DNA of 64,000 bases from Catenuloplanes atrovinosus (GCF_031458235.1 NZ_JAVDYB010000001.1:7899001-7963000); one strand, 5' to 3'. Numbered from the stretch's first letter, positions 54,122 to 62,753 are shown. Numbers and translations: made by a program. The notes: generated by a model from the sequence alone, not told the origin.

Positions 54122-54856
54122 ATGAGAATGACGGTTGGACCCCACCCACCCGCCGTCTACTGGCGGAGACGCGCCGTTGTCCTCGGCGCGATACTCGTCG
54201 TCGTCATGGTGATCGCCTACTCGTGCACCAGAGGCGGCGGCACCGACACGCCGACCGGCCAGGGTGCGGGTACCGGCTCGCCGAACGCCGACTCCACCCC
54301 CGCGCCGACGGCCAGCGCCTCCGTGCTGACGCCGCGCACCGACCCACCCGGCCAGGACCAGACGTTCGCCCCCGCGCCCGAGGGCGGCTCGGCCGGCCGG
54401 CCCCAGCCCGAGGACTCGCTGTTCCCGACCGCGGGCGCGGACGGGATCGTGGTCGGCGGCAGCGGCTGCGCCCAGGGCGCCATCACCATCACCGCGGCGT
54501 CCGACAAGCCCAGCGCGGCCCGGGGCGCGGGACTCCAGTTCCAGCTGAGCATCAAGAACTCCTCGACACAGTCCTGCACCGTCGACGTCGGCTCCCGTGA
54601 GCAGGAGATATACCTCAAGCGGGGCGCGGAGACGGTGTGGTCGTCGGACACCTGCGCCGACCCGGGCGCGTCGGACATGCGCACGTTCGCGCCGGGCGAG
54701 CAGACCACGATCGGCACCGTCAACTGGAACGGCAAGTCCTCCGCCAAGTGCAGCGACGGGTCCCCGGCCGGCGACGCCCCGGCCGCCGGCACCTACCAGC
54801 TGTTCGGCCGGTTGTCCCAGCAGACCACCAACGGTGTGACCATAACGCTGAGCTGA
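54122..54856 (+). CDS. Membrane-anchored secreted protein with two cysteine pairs
   Basis: The 244-residue protein has a short basic cytosolic tail, one helix at about residues 19-36, a Ser/Thr/Pro-rich linker (about 40-105) and an external domain with four cysteines (SGCAQGA, QSCTVDV, DTCADPG, AKCSDGS). The domain has an immunoglobulin-like beta pattern (LQFQLSIKNSSTQ, IYLKRG, GTYQLFGRL). Related proteins are common next to disA in actinobacteria, but I cannot name a function. TACGGT nine bases upstream is a possible -10. Confidence 0.8.
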   Translation: MRMTVGPHPPAVYWRRRAVVLGAILVVVMVIAYSCTRGGGTDTPTGQGAGTGSPNADSTPAPTASASVLTPRTDPPGQDQTFAPAPEGGSAGRPQPEDSLFPTAGADGIVVGGSGCAQGAITITAASDKPSAARGAGLQFQLSIKNSSTQSCTVDVGSREQEIYLKRGAETVWSSDTCADPGASDMRTFAPGEQTTIGTVNWNGKSSAKCSDGSPAGDAPAAGTYQLFGRLSQQTTNGVTITLS

Positions 54857-54883
54857 GGAAGGGCCCGCGAGCCGGGCCCTTCC
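54857..54883. terminator. Bidirectional terminator between 54122-54856 and disA
   Basis: A perfect 11-bp stem (54857-54867 with 54873-54883) begins directly after one stop codon and ends next to the convergent disA stop. Confidence 0.8.
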
Positions 54884-54884
54884 G

Positions 54885-56072
54885 TCACACGTACCGCTCG
54901 AGGATGCTGGCCTCGGCCAGGCGGGACAGGCCCTCGCGGACGCTGCGGGCGCGCGCGTCGCCGACGCCGTCCACCGCCTGTAGGTCCTCGACGGTGGCGC
55001 CGAGCAGCCGCTGCAGGCTGCCGAAGTGGTCGACCAGCCGGTCCACCACGCTGCCGGGCAGCCTCGGCACCTTGGCCAGCAGCCGGTAACCGCGCGGGCT
55101 GACCGGCGCGTCCAGCGCGTCGGAGGCCGGCGGGTAACCGATCGACTTCGCCACCGCGACCAGGTCGATCAGCTCGGCGGCGGTGAGCAGATCCAGTTCG
55201 ACCAGCGCCTCGTCCAGCGTGCGCGCCTTGCGCCCGGTCGGCAGGTAGTCGCGGATGACCAGCGTGCGGTCCGCGTCGACGCCGGCCATCAGCTCGTCCA
55301 GCTGAAGCGCCAGCAGGCGACCGTCGGTGCCCAGCTCCACCACGTAACCCGCGATCTCGTCCGCGATGCGGCGGACCATCTCCAGCCGCTGCACCACCGC
55401 GACCGCGTCCCGCACGGTGACCAGGTCCTCGATCTCCAGCGCGGAGAGCGTGCCGGAGACCTCGTCCAGGCGCAGCTTGTACCGCTCCAGCGTGGCGAGC
55501 GCCTGGTTGGCCCGGCTGAGGATGGCGGCGGAGTCGTCCAGCACGTGGCGCTGTCCGTTCACGTACAGCCCGATGATGTGCATGGACTGGCTGACCGAGA
55601 TCACCGGGTAGCCGGTCTGCTTCGCCACCCGCTCGGCCGTGCGGTGCCGGGTGCCGGACTCCTCGGTGTGGATGTCCGGGTTCGGCATCAGGTGCACGGC
55701 GGCGCGCACGATGCGCGTGCAGTCGCTGGACAGCACCACCGCGCCGTCCATCTTGCACAGCTCGCGCAGCCGGGTCGAGGAGAACTCCACGTCCAGCGGG
55801 AAGCCGCCGGTGCAGATCGCCTCCACGGTCGCGTCGTAGCCGAGCACGATCAGCGCACCGGTGCGGCCACGCAGGATGCGCTCCAGCCCGTCGCGGAGCG
55901 CGGTGCCCGGCGCCATCAGGGCGAGGTTGGCCCGGAGCGGGTCACCGGCGGCACTGGACCCGTTCAGCCCGGGGGATCCGTTCGTCACGGCGCGAGCGGG
56001 TGAGCCGACCACGCCGGCGCGCCCGGGCAGGCTGGCGCCAGCGGATCTGCTGGCATCTCGGTCGATCGGCAC
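54885..56072 (-). CDS. disA: DNA integrity scanning diadenylate cyclase DisA
   Basis: DisA makes c-di-AMP from two ATP and slows when it meets branched DNA. The 395-residue protein has the N-terminal DAC domain with the catalytic DGA ([10 protein letters not shown]) and RHR (GTRHRTAER) motifs. A helical spine follows, then a C-terminal HhH DNA-binding domain ([19 protein letters not shown]). The first ~45 residues are a variable extension. The GTG at 56072 is preferred because TAGACT ends six bases before it; an upstream GTG at 56078 abuts that hexamer. It is transcribed in the same direction as radA, conserved across actinobacteria. Confidence 0.95.
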   Translation of the reverse strand: MPIDRDASRSAGASLPGRAGVVGSPARAVTNGSPGLNGSSAAGDPLRANLALMAPGTALRDGLERILRGRTGALIVLGYDATVEAICTGGFPLDVEFSSTRLRELCKMDGAVVLSSDCTRIVRAAVHLMPNPDIHTEESGTRHRTAERVAKQTGYPVISVSQSMHIIGLYVNGQRHVLDDSAAILSRANQALATLERYKLRLDEVSGTLSALEIEDLVTVRDAVAVVQRLEMVRRIADEIAGYVVELGTDGRLLALQLDELMAGVDADRTLVIRDYLPTGRKARTLDEALVELDLLTAAELIDLVAVAKSIGYPPASDALDAPVSPRGYRLLAKVPRLPGSVVDRLVDHFGSLQRLLGATVEDLQAVDGVGDARARSVREGLSRLAEASILERYV

Positions 56073-56078
56073 CCGCAC

Positions 56079-56084
56079 AGTCTA
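56079..56084 (-). promoter_or_regulatory. -10 hexamer for leaderless disA
   Basis: TAGACT on the minus strand ends six bases before the GTG at 56072. Confidence 0.55.
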
Positions 56085-56162
56085 CGGACCGTCATCCACG
56101 GGCCGCCGTTGCGGTTCGGCCGCAACGGCACACAGTGATCTATCATCACGCTCCGTAGTCGA

Positions 56163-57605
56163 TCACTCGGCGGAGAAGCGGGCCGCCCACTGCAGCGCGC
56201 TGCGCAGATCGCCCACCTCCTCCACCCGCATGCCGTCCGCCGCGACGCCGGTGGACGCCGGCCCGCACCCCGGCGGGACCAGCGCGAACTTGAACCCGAG
56301 CCGGGCCGCCTCGGCCAGCCGCCGCGGCACCGCGCCCACCCGGCGCACCTCGCCGGTCAGCCCGACCTCGCCGATCGCGGCCAGTGTCGGGTGCAGCGCC
56401 AGGTTGAGCCCACCGGACGCGACCGCCAGCGCCACCGCCAGGTCGGCCGCGGGCTCGACCACCCGGATGCCGCCGACCGTGGCCGCGAAGACCTCCTTGT
56501 CGTGCAGCGTCAGCCGCTCGACCCGGCGCTGAAGCACCGCCAGCACCATGGCCAGGCGCGCGCTGTCCAACCCGGAGACCGTGCGCCGCGGCGAGCCGGC
56601 GACCGTGCCGCCGATCAGCGCCTGCACCTCGGTGACCAGCGCGCGCCGGCCCTCCATGGCGACGGTCACACAGGTGCCCGGCACCGGCTCGGTGTAGCGC
56701 GTGAGGAACAGGCCGGACGGGTCGGGCAGGCTGTTGATGCCGCCCTCGTGCATCTCGAAGCAGCCCACCTCGTCGGCCGCGCCGAACCGGTTCTTGATGC
56801 CGCGGACCAGGCGTAGCGAGGAGTGCTTGTCGCCCTCGAAGTGCAGCACCACGTCGACCAGGTGCTCCAGCACCCGCGGACCGGCCACGTTGCCGTCCTT
56901 GGTCACGTGGCCGACCAGCACGGTCGCGATGTTGCGCTCCTTGGCGAGGCTGACCAGCGCGGCCGTGACCGCGCGGACCTGGGTGACGCCGCCGGCCACG
57001 CCCTCGTTCGCACCCGTGGAGATGGTCTGCACGGAGTCGAGCACCAGCAGGCCCGGCTTGACGGCATCCAGGTGGCCGATGACCGCGCCGAGGTCGCTCT
57101 CGGCCGCGAGGTAGAGCTGGTCGTGCAGCGCGCCCATCCGCTCCGCGCGCAGCCGCACCTGACTCACCGACTCCTCGCCGCTGACCACCAGCGACGGCGT
57201 CTCGCCCGCCTCGGCCCAGCGCTGCGCCACGTCCAGCAGCAGCGTCGACTTGCCCACGCCCGGCTCGCCGGCCAACAGCACCACGGCGCCGGGCACCATG
57301 CCGCCGCCGAGCACCCGGTCGAGCTCCGGCACGTGCGTCGGGCGTGCCTTGGCCGGCGCGGCGCTGATCTGCGAGATCGGCCGGGCCGGCTCGGCGGGCA
57401 GGCGGGAGGCGACCACCTTGCCGGAGACCATCGGCCCGGGCGCCGCCTCGATCACCGAGCCCCACTCGCCACACTCCGGGCAGCGGCCGACCCACTTGGG
57501 CGGCTGGTGCCCGCAGGAATCGCACTGGTACGTCGGGCGTGGCTCCCGGGAACCGCCGGAGCGGGGACGGGCCGCGGCGGCGCCGCGCGGAATGGGTCGG
57601 GTCAC
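56163..57605 (-). CDS. radA: DNA repair protein RadA (Sms)
   Basis: RadA is a RecA-like ATPase and helicase that processes recombination intermediates and is modulated by DisA. The 480-residue protein has the N-terminal zinc motif CDSCGHQPPKWVGRCPEC, Walker A GEPGVGKSTLLLD, the RadA-specific KNRFGAADE and a C-terminal Lon-like domain (DLAVALAVASGG). The GTG at 57605 follows TACCGT by seven bases. An upstream ATG at 57635 would overlap that promoter. Gene order lpqE-radA-disA matches M. tuberculosis Rv3584-Rv3586c as recalled, here with all three on one strand. Confidence 0.97.
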   Translation of the reverse strand: MTRPIPRGAAAARPRSGGSREPRPTYQCDSCGHQPPKWVGRCPECGEWGSVIEAAPGPMVSGKVVASRLPAEPARPISQISAAPAKARPTHVPELDRVLGGGMVPGAVVLLAGEPGVGKSTLLLDVAQRWAEAGETPSLVVSGEESVSQVRLRAERMGALHDQLYLAAESDLGAVIGHLDAVKPGLLVLDSVQTISTGANEGVAGGVTQVRAVTAALVSLAKERNIATVLVGHVTKDGNVAGPRVLEHLVDVVLHFEGDKHSSLRLVRGIKNRFGAADEVGCFEMHEGGINSLPDPSGLFLTRYTEPVPGTCVTVAMEGRRALVTEVQALIGGTVAGSPRRTVSGLDSARLAMVLAVLQRRVERLTLHDKEVFAATVGGIRVVEPAADLAVALAVASGGLNLALHPTLAAIGEVGLTGEVRRVGAVPRRLAEAARLGFKFALVPPGCGPASTGVAADGMRVEEVGDLRSALQWAARFSAE

Positions 57606-57612
57606 GCAGGCA

Positions 57613-57618
57613 ACGGTA
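57613..57618 (-). promoter_or_regulatory. -10 hexamer for leaderless radA
   Basis: TACCGT on the minus strand ends seven bases before the GTG at 57605. Confidence 0.6.
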
Positions 57619-57638
57619 GCCACGCGGTACGACAAAAT

Positions 57639-57674
57639 CGAAAGGCCCGCCCGGTGCGCCGGACGGGCCTTTCG
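57639..57674 (-). terminator. Terminator of the lpqE-like gene
   Basis: Inverted arms of about 14 bp (57639-57652 with 57661-57674, one mismatch) lie after the lipoprotein stop and are followed on the minus strand by ATTTTGTCG. Confidence 0.75.
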
Positions 57675-57691
57675 GACGTGCCTGAGCAGCC

Positions 57692-58537
57692 TTACTCGTG
57701 GTGCTCTTCCTCGACCGCCTCGCGCGGCGCCGGCGTCAGCGGGATGTCCACCGGCGTCACCACGGTCAGCAGCGGGCTGGCGCTACCGCCCTCGGTGGCC
57801 TGGAACGTCAGCGTGACCGACATGCCGCTGCGCAGCGCCCCGGCCAGGCCGATCAGCATCAGCCGCTCCGCGCTCTCCGGCGAGAAGACCACCGAGCCGT
57901 TCGCCGGGATCTGCACGGTCGCCGCGCGGCCGGAGACCGGGGCGGAGGAGGTCTGGGACGGCGACGGGCTGCCGGTGCCCGCGGACGGCGAGGCCGGGAC
58001 CGACGCGTTCGGCTCCGCGTTCTGCTCCTGGCCGCCCTCGTCCTCCGAGGCGGAGGAGGCCGTGTTCGGCTCGGCCTGCTGGCCGGTCGGCGACTCCGTG
58101 GTCTCCGGCGACTCGGGCGCGGCGGGGGATCCGGTCGCGGACGGCGACTCGGCGGCCGGGGTCGGGGCCGTCGTCGCGGTCTCGCCGGCCACGATCTGCA
58201 CCGCGCGCGCCGAGGTGGCGGTCGGGTCCGCGCCGTCCGCCGGAGCGGCGACGTCGATCGTGACGGTCAGCGGGTTCGCCCGCTGGTTGATCAGCGTCAC
58301 GTGCAGCGGCGCGTTGCCACCGGCCGGGTAGCCCTCGACGCCCTCGTACGCCACGGCGAGCCCGCGGACCGCCAGCTTTCCGTCCGTGGAGTCGGCGGAC
58401 ACGGTCGCGACCGACGGCGCCTTCATCGCTGTCTCGGCGATCTGCCCGGCACTGCATCCGGTCACCGCCAGCGCGACCGCGGCGGCACCCACCGCGAGGC
58501 GCACCGCCCGGCGGCCTACCGTCATCGAGCGCGTCAC
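57692..58537 (-). CDS. lpqE: LpqE-like lipoprotein
   Basis: The 281-residue lipoprotein has a signal peptide with lipobox VTGC (Cys near residue 28). A beta-rich external domain is split by an acidic Ser/Pro/Glu-rich insert (residues ~125-200). After the insert the domain resumes with AATVQIPANGSVVFSP and LMLIGLAGALRSGMSVTLTF, the pattern of LpqE/PCuAC-type copper chaperone domains. The expected methionine/histidine metal ligands are not obvious, so copper binding is uncertain. GAGGAGG six bases upstream fixes the GTG at 58537. Position next to radA supports the LpqE assignment. Confidence 0.82.
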   Translation of the reverse strand: MTRSMTVGRRAVRLAVGAAAVALAVTGCSAGQIAETAMKAPSVATVSADSTDGKLAVRGLAVAYEGVEGYPAGGNAPLHVTLINQRANPLTVTIDVAAPADGADPTATSARAVQIVAGETATTAPTPAAESPSATGSPAAPESPETTESPTGQQAEPNTASSASEDEGGQEQNAEPNASVPASPSAGTGSPSPSQTSSAPVSGRAATVQIPANGSVVFSPESAERLMLIGLAGALRSGMSVTLTFQATEGGSASPLLTVVTPVDIPLTPAPREAVEEEHHE

Positions 58538-58581
58538 GTCGGTCCTCCTCGAACTACCAGAACGCGAGCTGGCCGGGCTTC

Positions 58582-58587
58582 AGCCTA
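58582..58587 (-). promoter_or_regulatory. -10 hexamer for the lpqE-like gene
   Basis: TAGGCT on the minus strand would start a transcript about 38 bases before the GTG at 58537. Here the leader has a strong ribosome site, in contrast to the leaderless genes. Confidence 0.5.
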
Positions 58588-58634
58588 GTTGGCCGTGATC
58601 GGCTACGTGAGCCGACCCGCCAACTGCCCGGCGC

Positions 58635-59468
58635 TCACCCCACCGAACCGCCGACGACCAGCAGAATCACGTCGATCAGCGCGACCGCGATGACGGACCG
58701 GAACGCGGCGTGCGAGCGGCGCCCACGCGCGGCGGCGGCGCGTCCGGCCAGCCAGCCCGCGGGCAGCGTCACGGCGGCCACCACCACCGCGGCCGTGCCC
58801 ACCCAGGACGGCGGGCCGGGCGGTCCGAACGCGAGCGTCACGGTGGCGCCGAGCAGCAGCGCGGCCGCGGCGATCCGGGACGCGGTCGCGCCGAGCCGGT
58901 GCGGCAGGCCCCGTACCCCGGTGGTCAGGTCGTCCTCCAGATCGGGCAGCACGTTGGCGAAGTGCGCACCGCCGCCGATCAGCCCACCGGCCACGACCAG
59001 CCACGGCGGCGGCGCGGGCGCGCCGGGCAGCGCCAGCACCACGAACGCGGGCAGCGCGCCGAACGAGACCACATAGGGCAGCACGGACAGCGGCGTCCGC
59101 TTCAGCGGCGCGTTGTAGAGCAGGGCCGAGACCAGCGCCAGCGTGATGCAGGCCGCGGCCGGCAGCGTGGTCAGAAGACCCAGCGCGGGTACGGCCAGCG
59201 CGGACACCAGCGCCGCCACGCCCACCGCGGTGCGGCTCACCGCGCCGGTGGCGACCGGCTTGTCCGCGCGTCCCACGGTCCGGTCCCGCGTCGCGTCGAG
59301 CCAGTCGTTGCTCCAGCCCACCGCGGCCTGGCTGGCCAGCACGGTGGCGGTGACCAGCGCACCGCCGGCGAGCGAGTGCCCGGCGCCGGCCGCCAGCAAC
59401 GCGGTGACCGCGGTGACGGCGAGCCCGGGCTCGGGGTGGGCGGCGCGGAAGAAACCTCGGAGGGCCAT
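58635..59468 (-). CDS. UbiA-family prenyltransferase
   Basis: This 277-residue integral membrane enzyme would transfer a prenyl chain to an aromatic or quinone acceptor. It has about eight helices, the first aspartate motif NDWLDATRD at about residue 53 and a second acidic motif VLPDLEDDLT at about 172. Its place opposite a methyltransferase and type III PKS suggests it acts on their product, as AgqD is reported to do in Actinoplanes missouriensis. A generic respiratory quinone role is the alternative. The ATG follows CAGACT by eight bases. Confidence 0.87.
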   Translation of the reverse strand: MALRGFFRAAHPEPGLAVTAVTALLAAGAGHSLAGGALVTATVLASQAAVGWSNDWLDATRDRTVGRADKPVATGAVSRTAVGVAALVSALAVPALGLLTTLPAAACITLALVSALLYNAPLKRTPLSVLPYVVSFGALPAFVVLALPGAPAPPPWLVVAGGLIGGGAHFANVLPDLEDDLTTGVRGLPHRLGATASRIAAAALLLGATVTLAFGPPGPPSWVGTAAVVVAAVTLPAGWLAGRAAAARGRRSHAAFRSVIAVALIDVILLVVGGSVG

Positions 59469-59476
59469 AGACGGTG

Positions 59477-59482
59477 AGTCTG
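59477..59482 (-). promoter_or_regulatory. Candidate -10 for the UbiA-like gene
   Basis: CAGACT on the minus strand ends eight bases before the ATG at 59468. It faces the divergent hexamer at 59504. Confidence 0.35.
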
Positions 59483-59503
59483 GCCCTTCCCGCCGAGTCG
59501 TGC

Positions 59504-59509
59504 CAGGCT
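59504..59509 (+). promoter_or_regulatory. Candidate -10 for the methyltransferase gene
   Basis: CAGGCT ends six bases before the ATG at 59516. Confidence 0.4.
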
Positions 59510-59515
59510 CGACGG

Positions 59516-60235
59516 ATGAGCCCGCCCCGGACAGCGGCGCGCAACGACCCCCGGCAGTACGACGTACTCGCCGGGGAGTGGTGGCGTCCGGGCGGTCTCT
59601 TCGAGCTGCTGCACTGGCTGGCCGCGGCGCGGGCCACGCTGATCCCGCCGGCGTCGCGGGACGGCGCGCTGCTGATCGACGTGGGCTGCGGCGCCGGCCT
59701 GCTCGCCCCGCACCTGGACGGGTACGGCTACCGGCACGTCGGCGTGGACCTCGGCGCGGCCGCGCTCGCCCAGGCCGCCGCGCGGGGCGTGCTCCCGGTC
59801 CGGGCGGACGCGGCCCGGCTGCCGTTCCCGGACGCGGTCGCGGACGTGGTGGTCGCGGGCGAGCTGCTGGAGCACGTGCCGGACCTGGCCGCCACGGTCG
59901 CGGAGCTGTGCCGGGTGCTGCGCCCGGGCGGCCTGCTGGTGCTGGACACGCTGAACGACACGTTCCTGAGCCGGCTGGTCACCATCACCATCGCCGAGTT
60001 CCTGGTGCCGCGGGCGCGCGGCATCCACGACCCGCGCTTCTATGTGGATCCCGCGCGGCTCACTGCGCTCTGCGCCACACACGGTGTACGGCTGCGAATC
60101 CGGGGTATCCGACCGGGCCTGCCCGCGCTCGCCGGCTGGCTGCTTGGCCGCCGGCCGCCGGTCCGTGCCCCCCGCATGCGCCCGATCAGGTCGACCGCCG
60201 TTGCCTACCAGGGATTGGGGCGAAAAGAGTGGTGA
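59516..60235 (+). CDS. SAM-dependent methyltransferase, UbiG-like
   Basis: The 239-residue methyltransferase has motif I LLIDVGCGAGLLAP at about residue 45, GVDLGAAAL, and the post-motif LRPGGLLVLDTLN. This pattern is typical of UbiG-type quinone/phenol O-methyltransferases. The stop overlaps the start of the type III PKS gene (GTGA), so it probably modifies the polyketide phenol or quinone, as AgqB does in the agq pathway. The start at 59516 is preferred over an upstream in-frame codon at 59474 that overlaps the promoter region. Confidence 0.87.
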   Translation: MSPPRTAARNDPRQYDVLAGEWWRPGGLFELLHWLAAARATLIPPASRDGALLIDVGCGAGLLAPHLDGYGYRHVGVDLGAAALAQAAARGVLPVRADAARLPFPDAVADVVVAGELLEHVPDLAATVAELCRVLRPGGLLVLDTLNDTFLSRLVTITIAEFLVPRARGIHDPRFYVDPARLTALCATHGVRLRIRGIRPGLPALAGWLLGRRPPVRAPRMRPIRSTAVAYQGLGRKEW

Positions 60236-61278
60236 TCATCGGTGGGATGGGCGTGGCGCTGCCGCCGTCCGCCAATCAGGACGAGCTGTGGACCGGTTAC
60301 TTCGCCGCGCACTACCAGGGCCGGGTCGCCGCGATCGCGGAACAGATCTTCGCCAACTCCGGCGTGCGTACCCGTCAGGCCGCGGTCAACCCGATGACCG
60401 AGGACGTCTCCGGCTGGTCGACCGAGCAGCGCATGCGCCGCTACCAGGAGGAGGCGCTGCCGCTCGGCAAGGAGGCGGTCGAACGCGCGCTCACCTCGTC
60501 CGGACTGGACGCCGCGGACGTCGGCCTCTTCGCGGTCTGCTCCTGCACCGGGTACGCCACGCCGGGCCTGGACATCCTGCTCGCCCGCGACCTGGGCATG
60601 TCACCGCGCACGCAGCGGCTGTTCGTCGGCCACATGGGCTGCTACGCCGCGCTCCCCGGGCTCGGCGCGGTCTCCGACTTCGTGACCGCGCGCGGCCGCC
60701 CGGCGCTGCTGCTCTGCGCGGAACTGCCCAGCCTGCACATCCAGCCGCCCGCGGCCCGGCTGGAGACGCAGCAGGTGGTCTCGCACGCGCTCTTCGGCGA
60801 CGCGGCCGTGGCCGTGGTGCTGCGGCCGGAGGAGCGGAACCTGCGTGGGTACGCCGTGCGCGAGGTCGCCGCCGTGACCGACCCGACGACCGCGGACCAC
60901 ATGTCGTGGCAGGTCACCGACCTGGGTTTCCGGATGGGCCTGTCCGCCCGGGTGCCGCAGGTGCTGTCCCGGCACGTCCGCCCGATGGTCGACGACCTGC
61001 TCTCCGTCCACGGCCTGACCGTCGCGGACGTGGACGGCTGGGCCGTGCACCCGGGCGGCCCGCGCATCCTGGACACGGTGGAGCGGCAACTGGAGCTGGA
61101 ACCGTCCGCACTGGCCGCGTCGCGTGAGGTGCTGGCCACGTACGGCAACTGTTCCTCGCCGACCGTGTTGCTGATCCTGGACGCGCTCCGCCGCCGCCCC
61201 GAGCCGCCGCGCCGGGTGCTGGCGCTCGCGTTCGGCCCGGGCCTGACGCTCTACGCCGTGCTCCTGGAACTGGCCTAG
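60232..61278 (+). CDS. Type III polyketide synthase (alkylresorcinol/quinone type)
   Basis: This 348-residue enzyme extends an acyl-CoA starter with malonyl units and cyclises the chain to a phenolic lipid. The catalytic triad is visible: Cys137 in VGHMGCYAALPGLGA, His273 in AVHPGGP and Asn306 in YGNCSSPTVLL. The GTG at 60232 overlaps the methyltransferase stop; a GTG one codon earlier is equally possible. With the methyltransferase and divergent UbiA enzyme it resembles agqA of Actinoplanes missouriensis. The monooxygenase (agqC-type) expected for quinone formation is not in the window. Confidence 0.93.
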   Translation: MIIGGMGVALPPSANQDELWTGYFAAHYQGRVAAIAEQIFANSGVRTRQAAVNPMTEDVSGWSTEQRMRRYQEEALPLGKEAVERALTSSGLDAADVGLFAVCSCTGYATPGLDILLARDLGMSPRTQRLFVGHMGCYAALPGLGAVSDFVTARGRPALLLCAELPSLHIQPPAARLETQQVVSHALFGDAAVAVVLRPEERNLRGYAVREVAAVTDPTTADHMSWQVTDLGFRMGLSARVPQVLSRHVRPMVDDLLSVHGLTVADVDGWAVHPGGPRILDTVERQLELEPSALAASREVLATYGNCSSPTVLLILDALRRRPEPPRRVLALAFGPGLTLYAVLLELA

Positions 61279-61427
61279 TGTCGTGAGCCGTTGCCGCGGG
61301 TGCACCATGGGGTGATGGGTTCGAGGATCTGGTCGGCGGTTGTGGTCCGGACGTAGGGCCTGGGGCCGTCGTTCCAGGTCTCGATCCCACCGCGGATCTC
61401 GTTGTCCGGCAGTCCGTGTACGTCCAT
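61275..61427 (-). pseudogene. C-terminal remnant of an IS630-family transposase
   Basis: This 50-codon minus-strand fragment reads LPDNEIRGGIETWNDGPRPY followed by VRTTTADQILEPI, closely resembling the conserved end of IS630-type transposases (the TWN..PRP and T.TADQIL blocks). The DDE catalytic region is missing, so it is a decayed piece. Its TAG stop overlaps the type III PKS stop on the other strand. No inverted repeats of an intact element are seen. Confidence 0.6.
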
Positions 61428-61457
61428 GTGTCCCCATGATGAAGACCGCTCGGTCGG

Positions 61458-62333
61458 CTACCTGCGCGAGGCCTTCGTCACCACGCGCTGCACCGCCTGC
61501 ACGGCGACCTCGGGCTCGTCGAGGTAGATGTAGTGACCACTATTGGCGGCGGTGCGGAAGTCGGCGCGGCACGACAGCCCGAGCCACGCACGCTGCCCCG
61601 CTCCCCACGCCTGCTCCAGGGCGGCCCCGTACTCCGGCACCTCAGCGAGGTAGGGCTTGCCGTGCTGGACGACCTCGACGGGGATGTCCCCCGCGGACCG
61701 CACCGGCCCGTCACCGATCACCAGCCGCTCCGGGTTCTCCCCGCGGAACACGGCCAGCGTCTGCGCCCGCAGCTCCGCCCCGAAGCCGGTGGCTGACTCC
61801 GGAATCGCCCGCTCGACGTCGGCCATCATCGTCGGTGAGGTGGCGTCCATCAGCACGACCCCCGAGACCTCACGCTTGTGGTCCGGCGCGTAACGCGCGG
61901 CGATCAGCCCGCCCAGCGAGTGCCCGGCCAGCACGACCGGCCTGCCACCGGACACCGTCCCGATCACCTTGGTCAACACCGCACCGGTGCTGTCGATGGT
62001 CTGGGGCCGGTCGGGCTGGTCGCTGCGCCCCTCACCGAGGCGGTCGTAGGAGCACACCCGGTTCGACCGGCTCAACGCCTGCTGCAACGCCGCCATCCGG
62101 TCCGTACCGTCACCGAGACCCGCCATCAGGACGACGACCGGCCTGTGCTTCTGCTGCACACCGGAGCAGGACACGTGAACCGACTTGCCGCCGACGTCGA
62201 TCGACCTCTCGGCGGGTGTGGCCTGACCGGCGACCGCGGCCCCGGCGGGTGTGGCCTGACCGGCGATCGCGGCACCGGCGGCGGCGACGGCGACCATGGC
62301 GAGCACAGCGGAGGTCTTGAAGTGGCGGAACAT
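61458..62333 (-). CDS. Secreted alpha/beta hydrolase
   Basis: The 291-residue protein has a signal peptide (residues ~1-25), then an alpha/beta-hydrolase domain with nucleophile elbow LAGHSLGGLIA, oxyanion region VVVLMAGLGDGTDR and the late histidine in NSGHYIYLDEPE. A short tandem duplication (AGQATPAGAAV-type) lies at the signal-peptide end. GGGAGAAG precedes the ATG at 62333. Substrate is unknown; esterase or haloalkane/peptidase-like activity cannot be told apart by eye. A 14-bp inverted repeat lies just upstream. Confidence 0.85.
   Translation of the reverse strand: MFRHFKTSAVLAMVAVAAAGAAIAGQATPAGAAVAGQATPAERSIDVGGKSVHVSCSGVQQKHRPVVVLMAGLGDGTDRMAALQQALSRSNRVCSYDRLGEGRSDQPDRPQTIDSTGAVLTKVIGTVSGGRPVVLAGHSLGGLIAARYAPDHKREVSGVVLMDATSPTMMADVERAIPESATGFGAELRAQTLAVFRGENPERLVIGDGPVRSAGDIPVEVVQHGKPYLAEVPEYGAALEQAWGAGQRAWLGLSCRADFRTAANSGHYIYLDEPEVAVQAVQRVVTKASRR
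62211..62276 (-). repeat. 33-bp tandem repeat in the hydrolase signal region
   Basis: Two adjacent 33-bp copies (62211-62243, 62244-62276), nearly identical, duplicate an 11-residue segment after the signal peptide. Confidence 0.8.
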
Positions 62334-62343
62334 CGCTTCTCCC

Positions 62344-62382
62344 AGCGTTTGCGGTGTTGTCGTTCCTGACACCGCAAACGCT
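62344..62382. promoter_or_regulatory. 14-bp inverted repeat upstream of the hydrolase gene
   Basis: AGCGTTTGCGGTGT (62344-62357) is matched by its exact complement at 62369-62382, with an 11-base spacer. It begins ten bases before the start codon, next to the ribosome site, and could be a TetR-type operator or an mRNA hairpin. Confidence 0.6.
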
Positions 62383-62753
62383 ATGGACTTCATGGATCAG
62401 GATCGTCACCACGCAGCGGGCATGTGCGCGTAGCTCTGGCGGGGGACGTCGTCGACGTGCCGCCGAGGACCCATTGTGACCATGCGGGGTTCGCGCAGGT
62501 CATGGCTCTCGGACCGCTCGGCAGGGCGGGCGGGATCGTTCCTCGGGCGAGACGGCCGGGCGGCGCGGCCGGGTAGTGCCTGCCGCGCAGGTGGCGTGGC
62601 ACGGTGACCGGCGGCGGGACCGGCTCCGACGCGGCGTCCGGAGCGGCGGCGGAGGCCGCCGCGAGGTTGGCCCGCGGGAGCATGCGGGCCGCACCACGCC
62701 GGAAGCGGGAAGATCGAGTTGGGAAGTCTTCGCCCGGCGTAGCGGGCGAGGGC
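62383..62753. other. Gene-free stretch between hydrolase and membrane protein genes
   Basis: I see no convincing gene; the open frames are arginine-rich shadows. A small hairpin (CGCCCG 62731-62736 with CGGGCG 62743-62748) may terminate the minus-strand gene that ends at 62754. Confidence 0.5.

Noticed and set aside
62390-62753. Small ORFs between the hydrolase and the next gene
   Set aside because: They are arginine/alanine-rich frames without start signals or similarity to known families.
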